Source: Rubricoccus marinus (GTDB lineage Bacteria > Bacteroidota > Rhodothermia > Rhodothermales > Rubricoccaceae). Taken from it: 64,000 bases of DNA. The notes below the pieces were generated by a model. That model did not search any database. It saw nothing but the letters and a program-made list of their open reading frames with translations, and was not told the origin of the DNA. The translations under genes were made by a program, and so were the position numbers. The stretch lies in assembly GCF_002257665.1 (NCBI RefSeq), contig NZ_MQWB01000001.1, forward strand, positions 3,173,119 through 3,237,118, given 5' to 3'. This document shows, one piece after another, positions 31,715 through 41,249 of this stretch (position 1 is the first letter of the stretch; each line of letters starts with the position of its first letter).

Positions 31715-32022
31715 GGCGCGGGGGGCATCTGAGGCGTCGGCCGTACATCTGGCCTCTGGCGCTCATGTTCCACCGTCGCCGCCCCGGGCACAGGATTCAG
31801 GCCCGCCCTGAGACTTTCCAAGACCCAGCGCGAGCGGGAGCGTCGAACGCGAGAGGTATTGAGCCCGCGGCCCCTGGCGCGTCCGACTTCGCTCCGAATC
31901 CGCCGGGCGCGCGCGATCCCTCCGCAGCGCACGAGGCAGTTTAGAGGCTTCGGCGCCCCCCGACCCGACCGGGTCCCCTGGCCACAGGCCTCTGGCGCAC
32001 CCGCCCACGTAGTTCGGTTCGA
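31715..32022. other. 308-bp divergent intergenic region without a gene
   Basis: This is the region between the starts of the Gfo/Idh gene (minus) and typA (plus), so it must hold both promoters. It contains two exact copies of the 9-mer (about 31752 and 31990) and altered ones such as CCCCTGGCG near 31871. I see no clear TAnnTTTG box, no hairpin of note and no convincing small reading frame. Confidence 0.5.
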
Positions 32023-33879
32023 ATGCCTCAGATCAGAAACGTCGCCATCGTCGCCCACGTCGACCACGGCAAGACCACCCTCGTCGACGCCCTGCTCCAG
32101 CAGAGCGGCACCTTTAGCGCCCACGAGGTGATCCAGGACCGAGTCATGGACTCGATGGACCTCGAGCGCGAAAAGGGCATTACGATCATGGCCAAGAACA
32201 CGGCCGTCCGCTTCACGCCAGAGGCCGGGGACCTGGCGGGCGAGGAGATGAAGATCAACATCATCGACACGCCCGGTCACGCCGACTTCGGCGGCGAGGT
32301 GGAGCGCACGCTCCGCATGGTGGACGGCATCATGCTTCTCGTCGACGCCGCCGAGGGCCCGCTGCCGCAGACGCGGTTCGTGCTCAGCAAGGCGCTCGCG
32401 CTCGGCCTCGTGCCCATCGTGGTCATCAACAAGATCGACCGCGGCGATGCCCGCGCCGAGGAGGTGCTGGACGAGGTCTACGACCTGTTCATCGACCTCG
32501 ACGCCGACGAGCATCAGTTGGACTTCCCCGTCATCTACGCCGTCGCCCGCGACGGCGAGTGCACGACGGACCTCTCGGAGCCGCTGACGGACTTGCGGCC
32601 CATCTTCGAGGCCATCGTGGAAACGGTCCCCGCGCCCAAGGGCGACCCGGAGGCGAGCCTGCAGTTCCTCGTGACGGACGTCAAGCCCGACGCCTACCTC
32701 GGGCCTCTGGCGATCGGCCGTATCGTCAACGGCACGATCAGCACCAAGCAGCGCGTGCTGCTGTGCGGGCGCGACGGCACGCAGAAGCCGGCGCAGGTGA
32801 CGCAGCTGTTCATCTCCGAAGGCCTGGACCGCGTCCCGGTGGAGAGCGCGCCTGCCGGTGAGGTGGTCTACGCCGCAGGCCTGGCCGGCATCGGCCTGGG
32901 CGAGTCCGTAGCCGACGCGCAGGACCCGCAGCCGCTGGAGCCTCTGGCGATCGACGAGCCCACGCTCTCGATGGAGTTCCGCATTAACAACAGCCCGTTT
33001 GCGGGGCAGGACGGCAAGTACGTCACGAGCCGCAACCTCCGCGACCGCCTCATGAAGGAGGGCGAGGCCAACCTCGCGCTCCGCATTGAGGAGACCGACA
33101 GCCCGGACCGCTTCCTCGTCTTCGGACGCGGTGAGCTCCAGATGGCGATCCTCATTGAGCAGATGCGCCGCGAGGACTACGAGTTCGCCGTCGGCATGCC
33201 GCAGGTCATCACCAAGCAGGTGAACGGCAAAACGCACGAGCCGTACGAGAAGGCCATCATCGACGTGGCCGAGGAGTTCATGGGCGTCGTCATCGAGACG
33301 CTCGGCACCCGCAAGGGCATGATGGTCGGCATGAAGAACAACGGCTCCGGCCGTGTCCGCATGACCTTCGAGATCCCCGCCAGAGGCCTCATCGGCTACC
33401 GGACGGAGTTCCTCACCGACACGAAGGGCACGGGCATCCTCACGCACCTCTTCGACGGCTACCGCCCGTGGGCCGGCCCCATCACGCACCGCGCGACGGG
33501 CGCGATCGTGGCGGACCGCCCCGGCAAGGTGACTGGCTACACGATCATCAACCTCCAGGAGCGCGGCCAGCTCTTCGTGAGCCCGACGGATCAGGTCTAC
33601 AACGGCATGATCGTCGGCGAGAACGCGCGCGACGAGGACATGGAGGTCAACGTCACGAAGGAGAAGAAGCTGACGAACCACCGTGCGGCGTCGGCGGACA
33701 ACTTCGAGAAGATGAACCCCGCCAAGAAGATGAGCCTGGAGGAGGCCATTGAGTTCATCCGCGACGACGAACTGATCGAGATCACGCCCAACCACACCCG
33801 CCTCCGCAAGCGCGAGCTGGATCCGCACGAGCGCAAGCGCGCGATGGTGGCCCGCAAGGCGGAAGCCAAGGGCGACTAG
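32023..33879 (+). CDS. typA: Ribosome-associated GTPase TypA/BipA
   Basis: 618 residues, the regular length. G1 [10 protein letters not shown] (11-20), the effector-region [11 protein letters not shown]3 [13 protein letters not shown]4 NKIDR, then EF-G-like domains II, III and V and the C-terminal BipA domain ([12 protein letters not shown]-like segment, [28 protein letters not shown]). BipA acts on the 70S ribosome during 50S assembly and under stress or low temperature. Four exact 9-mer copies occur in this highly conserved gene. It is followed by a tail-to-tail repeat and a strong terminator. Confidence 0.96.
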   Translation: MPQIRNVAIVAHVDHGKTTLVDALLQQSGTFSAHEVIQDRVMDSMDLEREKGITIMAKNTAVRFTPEAGDLAGEEMKINIIDTPGHADFGGEVERTLRMVDGIMLLVDAAEGPLPQTRFVLSKALALGLVPIVVINKIDRGDARAEEVLDEVYDLFIDLDADEHQLDFPVIYAVARDGECTTDLSEPLTDLRPIFEAIVETVPAPKGDPEASLQFLVTDVKPDAYLGPLAIGRIVNGTISTKQRVLLCGRDGTQKPAQVTQLFISEGLDRVPVESAPAGEVVYAAGLAGIGLGESVADAQDPQPLEPLAIDEPTLSMEFRINNSPFAGQDGKYVTSRNLRDRLMKEGEANLALRIEETDSPDRFLVFGRGELQMAILIEQMRREDYEFAVGMPQVITKQVNGKTHEPYEKAIIDVAEEFMGVVIETLGTRKGMMVGMKNNGSGRVRMTFEIPARGLIGYRTEFLTDTKGTGILTHLFDGYRPWAGPITHRATGAIVADRPGKVTGYTIINLQERGQLFVSPTDQVYNGMIVGENARDEDMEVNVTKEKKLTNHRAASADNFEKMNPAKKMSLEEAIEFIRDDELIEITPNHTRLRKRELDPHERKRAMVARKAEAKGD

Positions 33880-33907
33880 TCTGCCAGAGGCCTCTGGCGC
33901 ATTGAAC

Positions 33908-33940
33908 ACCGCCCCCGCTGGTTCGCCCGGCGGGGGCGGT
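33908..33940 (+). terminator. GC-rich terminator of typA
   Basis: ACCGCCCCCGC (33908-33918) pairs perfectly with GCGGGGGCGGT (33930-33940) around an 11-base loop. A tail-to-tail 9-mer pair (33883-33898) lies just before it, between the stop and this hairpin. The convergent T9SS gene ends at 33992, so the hairpin may serve both strands. Confidence 0.8.
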
Positions 33941-33991
33941 CTGCATTCAGGCTAGGCCCCTGTCCCGAACGGGATTCAGCGGCGCCAGAGC

Positions 33992-36265
33992 CTACCGCAC
34001 GACCGTCAGCCGCGCCGCACGCCGACTCTCGCCAGAGGTCACGACGGCGGTGTACACGCCTGCACTCAGGCGGCTCAGGTCCAGTGGGATCGTGTGCTCG
34101 CCAGGGGCGAGTGCACGCTCGGGAAGGCTCAGCACCACGCGGCCGAGACGGTCCACCACCTGCACCCGCACGGCCTCTGGCGTGGCGGTCTCGAAGCGGA
34201 GCGTGGCGGCCCCGCGCGAGGGGTTCGGCGCGGCGGTGATCCGCGCGGCCTCTGATGCCAGAGGCGCTTCGTTGGCGACCAGCACGGGATCAATGGCCGT
34301 TTTCCAGAGCCCCGATCCGGCGATCTGCACGTACAGGTTGCCGTCGCGGACAAAGGCCGTCTCGCCGCGCGTCTGGAAGCCGGTCGGCCAGTTCTCGCTG
34401 TAGGTCGTCCACGTCGCCCCGTCGTCGTTGGAGACGGAGACGCCATCGATCTGGACGGCCACGACGAGGTCGCCAACGGCGTGAAGCGAGGTCGGGCCGT
34501 TTTCGAGAGCGCCGGCCTCGACCAGATCCTCCCAGGTCGCCCCGCCATCCAGGCTGCGGAAGAGCGTGCCGCCACCGTTGGAGTAGCCGATCCCCGCGAA
34601 GTAGGCCGACGAGGTGGCCGTGGCGGTGTTCACGGTAAGGGCGACCTCGGTCAGCGTTGCACCACCGTCGGTGCTGAAACGGACGCCAGAAAACTGGAAC
34701 AGACGCGAGTCGGCAAAGATGAGCCGCCCGTTGGAGACAGTCGGGAGCGTCTGAATAGCGAACTCGGTCGCCAGAGGCGACCACGTCGCGCCCTCGTCGT
34801 CTGAGCGGAACAGCGTCGCGCGCGTGCCGCCGGTCCCCGTTGAGGATCGCCAATCGATCGCGTAGAGCGAGCCCTCGCCGCCGAAGAACATGTCGGCGTC
34901 GGGAGCGCCCTCACCTTGCTTGGTCCAGCTCACGCCGTCCGCGGAGCGGAACGTAGTCCGGTCGCATACGGAGTACAGCGCGCCATCAAGCTCGGCGGAG
35001 AGACGGCGGCCCGCGCCGCAGCGGTCGTTGAACTCGACATCCTCCATGCTTCTCTGGAACCGCCACGTCGCGCCGCCATCGGCTGAGAGGTACGCGTACT
35101 CGTCGTCGCCGAACGGGGCGTAGAGCGAGTCGCCGAAGGGAAGGACGCGCTGGAGAGCGTTTTGGAAGCCGTATATGCCCGTATCGGCCCACACCTCGGC
35201 AGTCTGGCTACGATAGATGCGGCTCCCCGTCCAGGGGTACGCGTACAGGAACCCGTCTCCAGTCGCGTGAACGACGGGAGCCGGACCGCCGGCCACGTAG
35301 ATCGTCCCGCGCGCCACCGTCTCGTCCGGGTCTCCGACGCCCCACGTCGCGCCGAAATCGTAGCTGTACTCGACGAGGGCTGGGCCGTTGTTGTTGGGCG
35401 GGCGGACGTAGACGAGGGTGTCGCCAGAGGAACGGATCGAGGTGGTGCATCCGGTACACTGGGCGCCGCCGGGGAATGCGACCTCGCGCTGGCTCCACGT
35501 TTGGCCGCCGTCGTCGGTCCAGAAAAAGCGGCCGCCGGTTTGGGGGACGCTGGTGGGGGCGGAGAACCGGTAGTAGCGGTCGCCCTCGGTCCAAGTCACG
35601 CCTCCAGCGGAGGGGATGTGCGGGGTGAACGTCCACGTCGCGCCGGCATCCCGAGAGGCTAGCGTGCCCGAACTGTTCTGGGCCGAGCGTGGGAGAAGAA
35701 CGGCACCGCCGGCGCTCTCGATGTCCCCGGTAAAGAAGCCTGTGAACGTCGCGGGGTCGGGGGTCTGGTCCATCCACGTCGCACCGCCGTCCGTGGACGC
35801 CTTGATGATGGGCTGCGCGTTGACGTTCTGGATTCGCCGGTAGGTCATGATGGTCTGCGCATCGACGGCGACGATCTCCTCAACCTCGGACTCCGGGTAC
35901 TCCGTGCGGAACGTCCACGTATTGCCCCGGTCGGTGGAGGTGTAGACCCGATTGAGCGCGCTCGGGCCACCGTTCCGCGTCGTCATCACGACAACGAGTC
36001 CGTCGACGGCTGAGACCGCCTTGATGAAGTAGCCTTCCAGCGAGTTCTCGGTATCGAGCCCCGCTGTGACATCGGCCCAGGACCGGCCGCCGTCCTCTGA
36101 GCGGTAGAGAAGCGAGCCCCGCCCGACGCTTGCAACGGCGAACGTCGCACCTCCGCCGGTCTCGAAGGCGGCCTTGTCAATGCGACCGGGCCCGGCCCAG
36201 GTCCATTGCGCAACGGCCTCTGGCGAGAGGGAGAACAGGAGCAGGAAGAGGCCGACAACGCGCAT
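33992..36265 (-). CDS. Secreted BNR/sortilin-type propeller protein with T9SS sorting domain
   Basis: 757 residues. Signal peptide MRVVGLFLLLFSLSPEAVAQ. More than ten Asp-box (BNR) repeats of the type S-x-D-G-G-x-T-W (SEDGGRSWADV, STDGGATWMDQ, SLDGGATWEDL, SNDDGATWTTY) indicate a beta-propeller like sortilin or photosynthesis-stability factor Ycf48. The C-terminal 80 residues are a T9SS type A domain: APNPSRGAATLRFE, VQVVDRLGRVVLSL, GEHTIPLDLSRLSAGVYTAVVTSG and a basic end RRAARLTVVR. Destination: cell surface or medium. The sequence gives no enzyme active site. The Met at 36265 begins the signal peptide. Confidence 0.9.
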   Translation of the reverse strand: MRVVGLFLLLFSLSPEAVAQWTWAGPGRIDKAAFETGGGATFAVASVGRGSLLYRSEDGGRSWADVTAGLDTENSLEGYFIKAVSAVDGLVVVMTTRNGGPSALNRVYTSTDRGNTWTFRTEYPESEVEEIVAVDAQTIMTYRRIQNVNAQPIIKASTDGGATWMDQTPDPATFTGFFTGDIESAGGAVLLPRSAQNSSGTLASRDAGATWTFTPHIPSAGGVTWTEGDRYYRFSAPTSVPQTGGRFFWTDDGGQTWSQREVAFPGGAQCTGCTTSIRSSGDTLVYVRPPNNNGPALVEYSYDFGATWGVGDPDETVARGTIYVAGGPAPVVHATGDGFLYAYPWTGSRIYRSQTAEVWADTGIYGFQNALQRVLPFGDSLYAPFGDDEYAYLSADGGATWRFQRSMEDVEFNDRCGAGRRLSAELDGALYSVCDRTTFRSADGVSWTKQGEGAPDADMFFGGEGSLYAIDWRSSTGTGGTRATLFRSDDEGATWSPLATEFAIQTLPTVSNGRLIFADSRLFQFSGVRFSTDGGATLTEVALTVNTATATSSAYFAGIGYSNGGGTLFRSLDGGATWEDLVEAGALENGPTSLHAVGDLVVAVQIDGVSVSNDDGATWTTYSENWPTGFQTRGETAFVRDGNLYVQIAGSGLWKTAIDPVLVANEAPLASEAARITAAPNPSRGAATLRFETATPEAVRVQVVDRLGRVVLSLPERALAPGEHTIPLDLSRLSAGVYTAVVTSGESRRAARLTVVR

Positions 36266-36321
36266 GAGGACAGGAGGCAGAAAGGTCTCTCCAACCTCCC
36301 GCACGCCCCCGCCCTATCGCT

Positions 36322-36339
36322 CTCCCTAGTTCTAGGGAG
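36322..36339. promoter_or_regulatory. 8-bp inverted repeat CTCCCTAG-TT-CTAGGGAG in a divergent promoter region
   Basis: A perfect 18-base inverted repeat in the 146-bp gap between divergently transcribed genes (T9SS cargo, minus; TerB-like, plus). It is unrelated to the 9-mer repeat. Size and position would suit an operator for a dimeric regulator or a short stem. Confidence 0.4.
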
Positions 36340-36352
36340 GCGGCCCGCCTGC

Positions 36353-36370
36353 GCCTCTGGCGCCAGAGGC
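36353..36370. repeat. Palindrome GCCTCTGGCGCCAGAGGC in a divergent promoter region
   Basis: The 18-bp head-to-head palindrome, here upstream of two gene starts rather than at a gene end, 41 bases before the TTG at 36412. Confidence 0.8.
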
Positions 36371-36411
36371 CGCGCGCCCCGTTAGCTTCTGCGCGCACCA
36401 CTCCGCGCAGC

Positions 36412-37806
36412 TTGGGACCCTTCGACCTCCTCCACCCGCTCCCCGCCGACCGCCGCGGACGCGAACCCGAGGCCAACGCCTGGATCGAGCTCCACAACGT
36501 CGTCGTGGCCGCCGAGCGCCTGGACGAGTTCGGCCCCGAGGACTACGACCGCATCGGGCGCCAGAGGCGCGTGGACCTCGGCGCGTACGAGGGCAAACGC
36601 ATCGAGCTCTACCAGCGCTTCCTGGACTGGACGCTGGAGGACGGCGACTTCTCCGAGGCCAACCGCACGCTGCTCGCGCACATCGCGGAAACGCTGCACC
36701 TCGGCCCCGGCCTCTTGCGCGATTCGCACGAGCGCGCCTTCGGGACGGTCGTGCACCACGCGCTCGCGGACGACTGCCTGAGCGTGGACGAGCGCCTGCT
36801 GCTCTACAAGCTCCAGCACACGCTCGGGCTGGACCCAGACCTCGCCTCTGGCGCCTACGAGGTCATGGCCCGCCAGAGGCTGCTCGTGACCGTCGCCCGC
36901 GTGCTGTGCGACGGGAAGCTCTCGCCAGAGGAGGCCGACGAAGTGGCGCGCGCCCAGGCGCAGATCGGCGTCAACGTGCCGCAGCGCGTGGCCGACATGC
37001 TCGACGAGGCCGCCGCGCGCTGGCACACCCACCACGCCGCGAGCCTGCCCACGCCCGCCGCCGAGCCCCGCCCGCGCGCCCGGTTCACGACAGCGGGCCG
37101 CTGGCGCGAGGTCGTGTTCGCGCGGCTGCTCAAGGTGTTCGGCACCCCGGAGGACCTCGACGCCTTCGCCAGAGGCGACACGTTCCACTACCGCGTCCCG
37201 GCGGTCGCGCTGCGCGGCATCCGCGCCGTAGGCCGCGCCGATGTCACCCGGGACCGTATCGTGCTGGACGCCAAAGCCGAGGCGCCCAAGGTGTTCATTG
37301 CGGCCACCGTCTCACGGGCGCTCCGCTTCAACAACGGCGTGCTCATGCACTGCGCAGACGGCCGCGTGCTGTTCATCGAGAGCGACGACGACGCGGGCCT
37401 GCACGGCGCCATCGAGCAGATGATTTCGGGCCGGGACCAAGGTCAGAGCTCGTGGGCGGGCCGCTGGCGCCCGCTGTTCGCCCCGGAGCGCGACGTGGCG
37501 TTGCAGAACGTGCCCCGCCGTGTGCCCTCGCACGAGCGCCCGGTGGCGGCGCTCGGCAAGCTGCTCCGCACCGGCGGCTGGGGCGGCATTGGCGATCTCC
37601 ACCTCTCCGGCGATACGCTTACGCTCCGCCACAAAGGCGACACGCGCGAGGTCACCGTCCGCAACCTCCGCGGCGTGCACCACCACCGCCGCCTCGTCTG
37701 GATCGACCGCCGGAGCGCGCACGACTGGCTCGTGGAGTTCACGACCGACGCCGACGCGCAGAGCTTCGCGAACGCGCTCCTGACCGGCCCTGAGAACGAT
37801 GGATAA
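36412..37806 (+). CDS. TerB-like helical protein of unknown function
   Basis: 464 residues from a TTG start. Residues about 55-200 look like two TerB-type helical bundles (YQRFLDWTLEDGDFSEANRTLLAHIAETLHL; LVTVARVLCDGKLSPEEADEVARA), with acidic D-G-D/D-G-K turns that could bind metal. The C-terminal 240 residues are strand-rich with two PH-like segments (VPAVALRGIRAVGRADVTRDRIVLDAK; GDLHLSGDTLTLRHKGDTREVTVRNLRGVHHHRR). No signal or membrane segment. TerB-like modules are common in phage- and stress-response proteins. No ATG is available near the start. It ends convergently with the gene at 37845, with a 22-bp palindrome between. Confidence 0.6.
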   Translation: MGPFDLLHPLPADRRGREPEANAWIELHNVVVAAERLDEFGPEDYDRIGRQRRVDLGAYEGKRIELYQRFLDWTLEDGDFSEANRTLLAHIAETLHLGPGLLRDSHERAFGTVVHHALADDCLSVDERLLLYKLQHTLGLDPDLASGAYEVMARQRLLVTVARVLCDGKLSPEEADEVARAQAQIGVNVPQRVADMLDEAAARWHTHHAASLPTPAAEPRPRARFTTAGRWREVVFARLLKVFGTPEDLDAFARGDTFHYRVPAVALRGIRAVGRADVTRDRIVLDAKAEAPKVFIAATVSRALRFNNGVLMHCADGRVLFIESDDDAGLHGAIEQMISGRDQGQSSWAGRWRPLFAPERDVALQNVPRRVPSHERPVAALGKLLRTGGWGGIGDLHLSGDTLTLRHKGDTREVTVRNLRGVHHHRRLVWIDRRSAHDWLVEFTTDADAQSFANALLTGPENDG

Positions 37807-37817
37807 GGGCGGGCCCG

Positions 37818-37839
37818 GGCGCCAGAGGCCTCTGGCGCC
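37818..37839. repeat. 22-bp palindrome between convergent genes
   Basis: A perfect tail-to-tail 9-mer palindrome extended to 22 bp, with GGCGCC at each end, midway in the 38-bp gap between convergent stops. A bidirectional terminator is the likely role. Confidence 0.8.
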
Positions 37840-37844
37840 GCGCT

Positions 37845-38363
37845 CTAGCTGTTGCGCGCCCGCCGACGGAAGCGTGCCATCAGCAACGCGAAGCAGAACA
37901 CCTGCAGCGCCAGCGGCACGGCCGGGTTGAACCGGAGCGCGAAGTGCCGGAACAGCATCGACTCCTTGGTGATCTCGCCCCACTTCGTCTCGCCCAGCGA
38001 GAAGTCGACGGCGGAGGTGAACGATCTCTGCGGCGTGAGGTGGAACGTCACGCGGTCCCCGAGTTCCACGCCGGGAGACAGGATCGCGCCTTCCACTGTC
38101 ACGGTGTTCGTGTTCGAAAACGAGCCCTGGGACTCGGCTCGCGCCAGAGGCTGCCGCTCGAACAGCATCCGATACGACGTGGACATCCCCACCCGGTCGA
38201 GCTCGAACGGGACGCCGCCAACGCGGATCTCGCCTTCGTCCCACATCCCGCCGATCTCGACCTCGGCCACGATCTCGCCGGCGTCGTCCGCCTCGCGGAT
38301 CTCGAAGTGCCAGGACCCGGCGCTTCGGGGCTGCGCCGTGTACACCGTGTGCGCGCCCTTCAT
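37845..38363 (-). CDS. Membrane protein of unknown function, coupled to the amylase gene
   Basis: 172 residues from the ATG that overlaps the amylase stop (a GTG one codon earlier is possible). A beta-sandwich-like domain (HFEIREADDAGEIVAEVEIG, FELDRVGMSTSYRMLFERQPLARA, VTVEGAILSPGVELGDRVTF) is followed by one C-terminal membrane helix (NPAVPLALQVFCFALLMARF) and a basic end RRRARNS, so it is probably tail-anchored. The strands resemble LURP-one/tubby-like folds, but the match is by eye only. The ATGA overlap makes translation depend on the GH13 gene. Confidence 0.6.
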   Translation of the reverse strand: MKGAHTVYTAQPRSAGSWHFEIREADDAGEIVAEVEIGGMWDEGEIRVGGVPFELDRVGMSTSYRMLFERQPLARAESQGSFSNTNTVTVEGAILSPGVELGDRVTFHLTPQRSFTSAVDFSLGETKWGEITKESMLFRHFALRFNPAVPLALQVFCFALLMARFRRRARNS

Positions 38364-40852
38364 CACCGGACGAGAACGCGGTAGCCGCCGGCCGGGACGG
38401 TGAACCGCAGGCCGCCATCATCTGAAGCCACGCGCGCGGGCTCGTCGAACGCGTCGCGCGCTCCGCCCCAGCCGCTAGAGGCCGGGTTCGCCTCTGGCGG
38501 TGCGGTGAACCGCACGGGCTCGGCACCGGTGTTGAGCGCCACAACGACCGTCTGGCCGGGCGAGTCGCGGCGGAACACCCAGAGCGTCTCCGAGGCTTGC
38601 ATCGTCTCGTACGTCCCGTGGCGGAGCGCCGGGAGCCTCTGGCGGAGCCTGGCCAGTTGCGAGACGCGCGCGCGGTGGGCGCGCTCCTCTGGCGTCACAT
38701 CGGCGCCCCAGCGCATGTCGCGGCGGTTGTCCGGGTCGGCGGCGCCCGTCATCCCGATCTCGTCACCGTAGTAGAGCACGGGCACGCCTGGAACGGTGAG
38801 CACGTACGCGAGGCCGAGTTCCAGCCGCGCGAGGCTGCCAGCCTGATCGCGCACCGGCGGGTTGTCGAAGCCGATCTGGACGGCGTCGGCCTCTGGCGGC
38901 GTGTCGTTCTCCAGGATCGCGAGAAAGCGCGTTTTGTCGTGGGAGTTGAGCAGGTTGCCCATGAGGTGCAGCGGCCCGTACTGCCGCAGGCCTTCTTCCA
39001 CGGCGCCGGCGAGGGCGGCGAGCGAGCCGCCTCTGGCGAGCCCGCTGATGGCGGCGTCGTACTGGTTGAACTCGAACTGCGCGTCTAGCTGGCCCGGTCG
39101 CACGTACGAGCCCACGAGCGCGTGCGAGCCGAACGTCTCGCCGATCTGGAACAGGTCGCGGTCGGGAAGCTCCTCGTGCAACCGCTGGGTAAGGCGGCGC
39201 CAGAACAGGCTCGGAATGTGCTTTACGGCGTCGTGGCGGAAGCCGTCGGCGCCAGAGGCTTGGAGCCACCAGACCGCGTCGGAGGTCATCTGCTCCACGG
39301 CCTCTGGCGAGGCGGAGTAGTCGAAACTGGGGAGGTAGGGCTCGAACCACGTCGTGAGGCGGTAGTCGTCCCAGCGGCGGAGGTTGAGCGAGCCGTCCGG
39401 CAGTTCCAGCGTGCCGAACCAGTCGCGGTTCTCCCGGAAGTACGGGTGGTCTTCGTGCGTGTGGTTCGCCACGAAGTCCAGGAGCACGCGGAGCCCCTGC
39501 GCGTGCGCCTCATCCACGACCTCGCGCAAGAGGCCGATGTCGCCCAGGTGCTCGTCAACCTTGCGCGGCGCGATGGGCCAGTAGCCGTGGTAGCCGGTGT
39601 AGCGCCGGTGCGGCGGCGGAAACTCGACCTCGGAATGGTTCGGGTTGTCGTAGACCGGCGAGATCCAGAGCGCGGTCACGCCGAGGTCGCGGAAGTAGCC
39701 CTCGCGGAGCTTCTGGCGCAGCCCGGCCAGGTCGCCGCCGTGGTACTGCGCGGGCGCGAGAACGCTGTCGGGGTCGACCCGCGCGTCGTTGGTCGGGTCG
39801 CCGTTGGCGAAGCGGTCCAGGACGACCTGGTAGATGATCTGGTCGTGCCACGTCTCGGTCTCGCCAGAGGCCTCTGGCGCGCGGCCTTCCGCCTGCGCGT
39901 TCGCCAGAGGCAGGCCGTTGTAGAGCAGGACCTCGCGCCAGTCCGAGGCCACGCCGCCCGCGCTCGCGGCCACGCGGAGGACGCGGTGGCCGGTGAGGTC
40001 CGGCATCCCCGGCAACGGCCGCAGGCCGATCAGGAACTCCGTCCCGTGTACTTCCATGGCCTCGTCGGGAATCCGCACGTTGCCGATCAGCGCGACCACG
40101 TCCTCGGGCTCCAGGTCCACCTCCATCGGCGCGCCCTCGCGGTCCGTGCGGAGGGCCTCGAACTCGATCTGGTCCTCGGTAAACGGCGGGAGGAGGCGGA
40201 GCCCCAGCCGGCCCTCACCGGGCGGCTCCACGACGAGGATGTTGTTGAAGTCGCCGAACGGGTTGGGCGCCGTCTCCGCGTTCGCGGGGTCCAGGACCTC
40301 GGCGCCGTCCACGGTCAGCTTGTACTCGTAGCGGCCGGGCGCGACGGGCCGCGTGCGCGCAAGCGTGCCGTCGCCGCGGTCCTCCAACGGGTCGGCCGTC
40401 CGGCTCCAGTCGTTGAAGCCGCCGATGACGAACACCTCGGGCGCGCCAGAGGCCGCAGTCACGTCGGGCGTAAACGCGAACGTCACCTCGGGCTCCACGG
40501 AAACGTTCACGGGCAGCGCGAGGGCGGCGCCTCTGGCGACGTAGGGAACGGCGGCGACGCCGCTGAACCCGTCGCGCGCGCGGACGACGAAGCGGTCACC
40601 CAAGCTCTCGACGGAGACATCGGCGTGCGACTCGAACACCGGGCGCACGTCGGCGCCCATCCAGTCCTGCACGAGCAGCGTATCCGCCCGCCCGGCCACC
40701 ACGCGCACGACCGGTACGGGCTCCGCCAGCGGGTCGCCCGGCGCGTCGGTCACCGCGTCAGCGAGGGCCGCCGTGGAATCGGCGGGCGGGGTCGCGCAAG
40801 CCGCGAGAAGGATCAGGGCGGCGAGGCTCGCCAGAGGCAGGAACGGGCGCAT
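38363..40852 (-). CDS. GH13 alpha-amylase family lipoprotein
   Basis: 829 residues. Lipoprotein signal ALILLAAC (C19). Domains in order: an N-terminal beta region (50-120), a CBM48/E-set-like domain with FNDWSRTADPLEDRGDGTL and YEYKLTVDG, another beta domain, the GH13 barrel (about 345-740) and a C-terminal beta domain. GH13 regions: DFVANHTH (I), DGFRHDAVKH with nucleophile D541 (II), IGETFG with acid/base E572 (III) and LLNSHDKTR (IV). It hydrolyses or rearranges alpha-glucans; a DRFANGDPTND segment (family I signature) resembles neopullulanase and cyclomaltodextrinase types. Likely anchored in the outer membrane. Overlaps the next gene by one codon position (ATGA). Confidence 0.9.
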   Translation of the reverse strand: MRPFLPLASLAALILLAACATPPADSTAALADAVTDAPGDPLAEPVPVVRVVAGRADTLLVQDWMGADVRPVFESHADVSVESLGDRFVVRARDGFSGVAAVPYVARGAALALPVNVSVEPEVTFAFTPDVTAASGAPEVFVIGGFNDWSRTADPLEDRGDGTLARTRPVAPGRYEYKLTVDGAEVLDPANAETAPNPFGDFNNILVVEPPGEGRLGLRLLPPFTEDQIEFEALRTDREGAPMEVDLEPEDVVALIGNVRIPDEAMEVHGTEFLIGLRPLPGMPDLTGHRVLRVAASAGGVASDWREVLLYNGLPLANAQAEGRAPEASGETETWHDQIIYQVVLDRFANGDPTNDARVDPDSVLAPAQYHGGDLAGLRQKLREGYFRDLGVTALWISPVYDNPNHSEVEFPPPHRRYTGYHGYWPIAPRKVDEHLGDIGLLREVVDEAHAQGLRVLLDFVANHTHEDHPYFRENRDWFGTLELPDGSLNLRRWDDYRLTTWFEPYLPSFDYSASPEAVEQMTSDAVWWLQASGADGFRHDAVKHIPSLFWRRLTQRLHEELPDRDLFQIGETFGSHALVGSYVRPGQLDAQFEFNQYDAAISGLARGGSLAALAGAVEEGLRQYGPLHLMGNLLNSHDKTRFLAILENDTPPEADAVQIGFDNPPVRDQAGSLARLELGLAYVLTVPGVPVLYYGDEIGMTGAADPDNRRDMRWGADVTPEERAHRARVSQLARLRQRLPALRHGTYETMQASETLWVFRRDSPGQTVVVALNTGAEPVRFTAPPEANPASSGWGGARDAFDEPARVASDDGGLRFTVPAGGYRVLVR

Positions 40853-40881
40853 GGGGTGGGGGCGGTCTAGCGAAAGCTAGA

Positions 40882-40899
40882 GCCTCTGGCGCCAGAGGC
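40882..40899. repeat. Palindrome GCCTCTGGCGCCAGAGGC between DUF7218 and amylase genes
   Basis: The 18-bp head-to-head palindrome, 2 bases after the stop of the minus-strand gene at 40902 and 29 bases upstream of the amylase ATG. Confidence 0.8.
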
Positions 40900-40901
40900 G
40901 G

Positions 40902-41162
40902 TTAGTGGTTCCGCAGCGCCTCGATCAGCTCCGCCTTGTTCATGTCCGAACGCCCGCGGATGCCGACCTCTTGCGCGCGGCTGTAGAGTTCGTCCTTGGC
41001 CCACTGCTCGTAGGGCGGCTCGTGGCCACCTTTTTCTGAGGGGTGCTGGTCCGGGTTGGCCTGCGCGTTCGCGATGCGGGCCGCTTTTTCCTTGGAAGCG
41101 CCGTCGGCGCGGAGGGCCTCGTACGTCTCGTCGTCTTTGATCTGGGGTCCGTGGTCTGCCAT
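40902..41162 (-). CDS. DUF7218/Rho-N-like small protein
   Basis: 86 residues. The N-terminal half, MADHGPQIKDDETYEALRAD followed by GASKEKAARIANA, matches a small family widespread in soil and marine bacteria. The C-terminal half, YEQWAKDELYSRAQEVGIRG followed by RSDMNKAELIEALRNH, is a Rho-N/SAP-like helix-extended-loop-helix nucleic-acid-binding motif. A DNA-associated stress protein is plausible but unproven. The ATG at 41162 begins the conserved sequence; another Met two codons earlier is possible. The frame stays open further upstream, but that part is repeat-derived. Confidence 0.75.
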   Translation of the reverse strand: MADHGPQIKDDETYEALRADGASKEKAARIANAQANPDQHPSEKGGHEPPYEQWAKDELYSRAQEVGIRGRSDMNKAELIEALRNH

Positions 41163-41249
41163 AGCCATGAGGAGCGAAGGGGGACCGATACCCGCTCCGC
41201 CCTGCCACTGTGCCTCCACAGCAGCGGATTCGGGGAATCCCTCACGCGA

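Noticed and set aside
31576-33909. A 777-codon open frame opposite typA
   Set aside because: It is the antisense shadow of a firmly identified gene, with Val/Arg/Leu/Asp-rich composition typical of such shadows. The same holds opposite recJ (7443-9002), the TPR gene (3976-5625) and the kinase gene (45439-48489).
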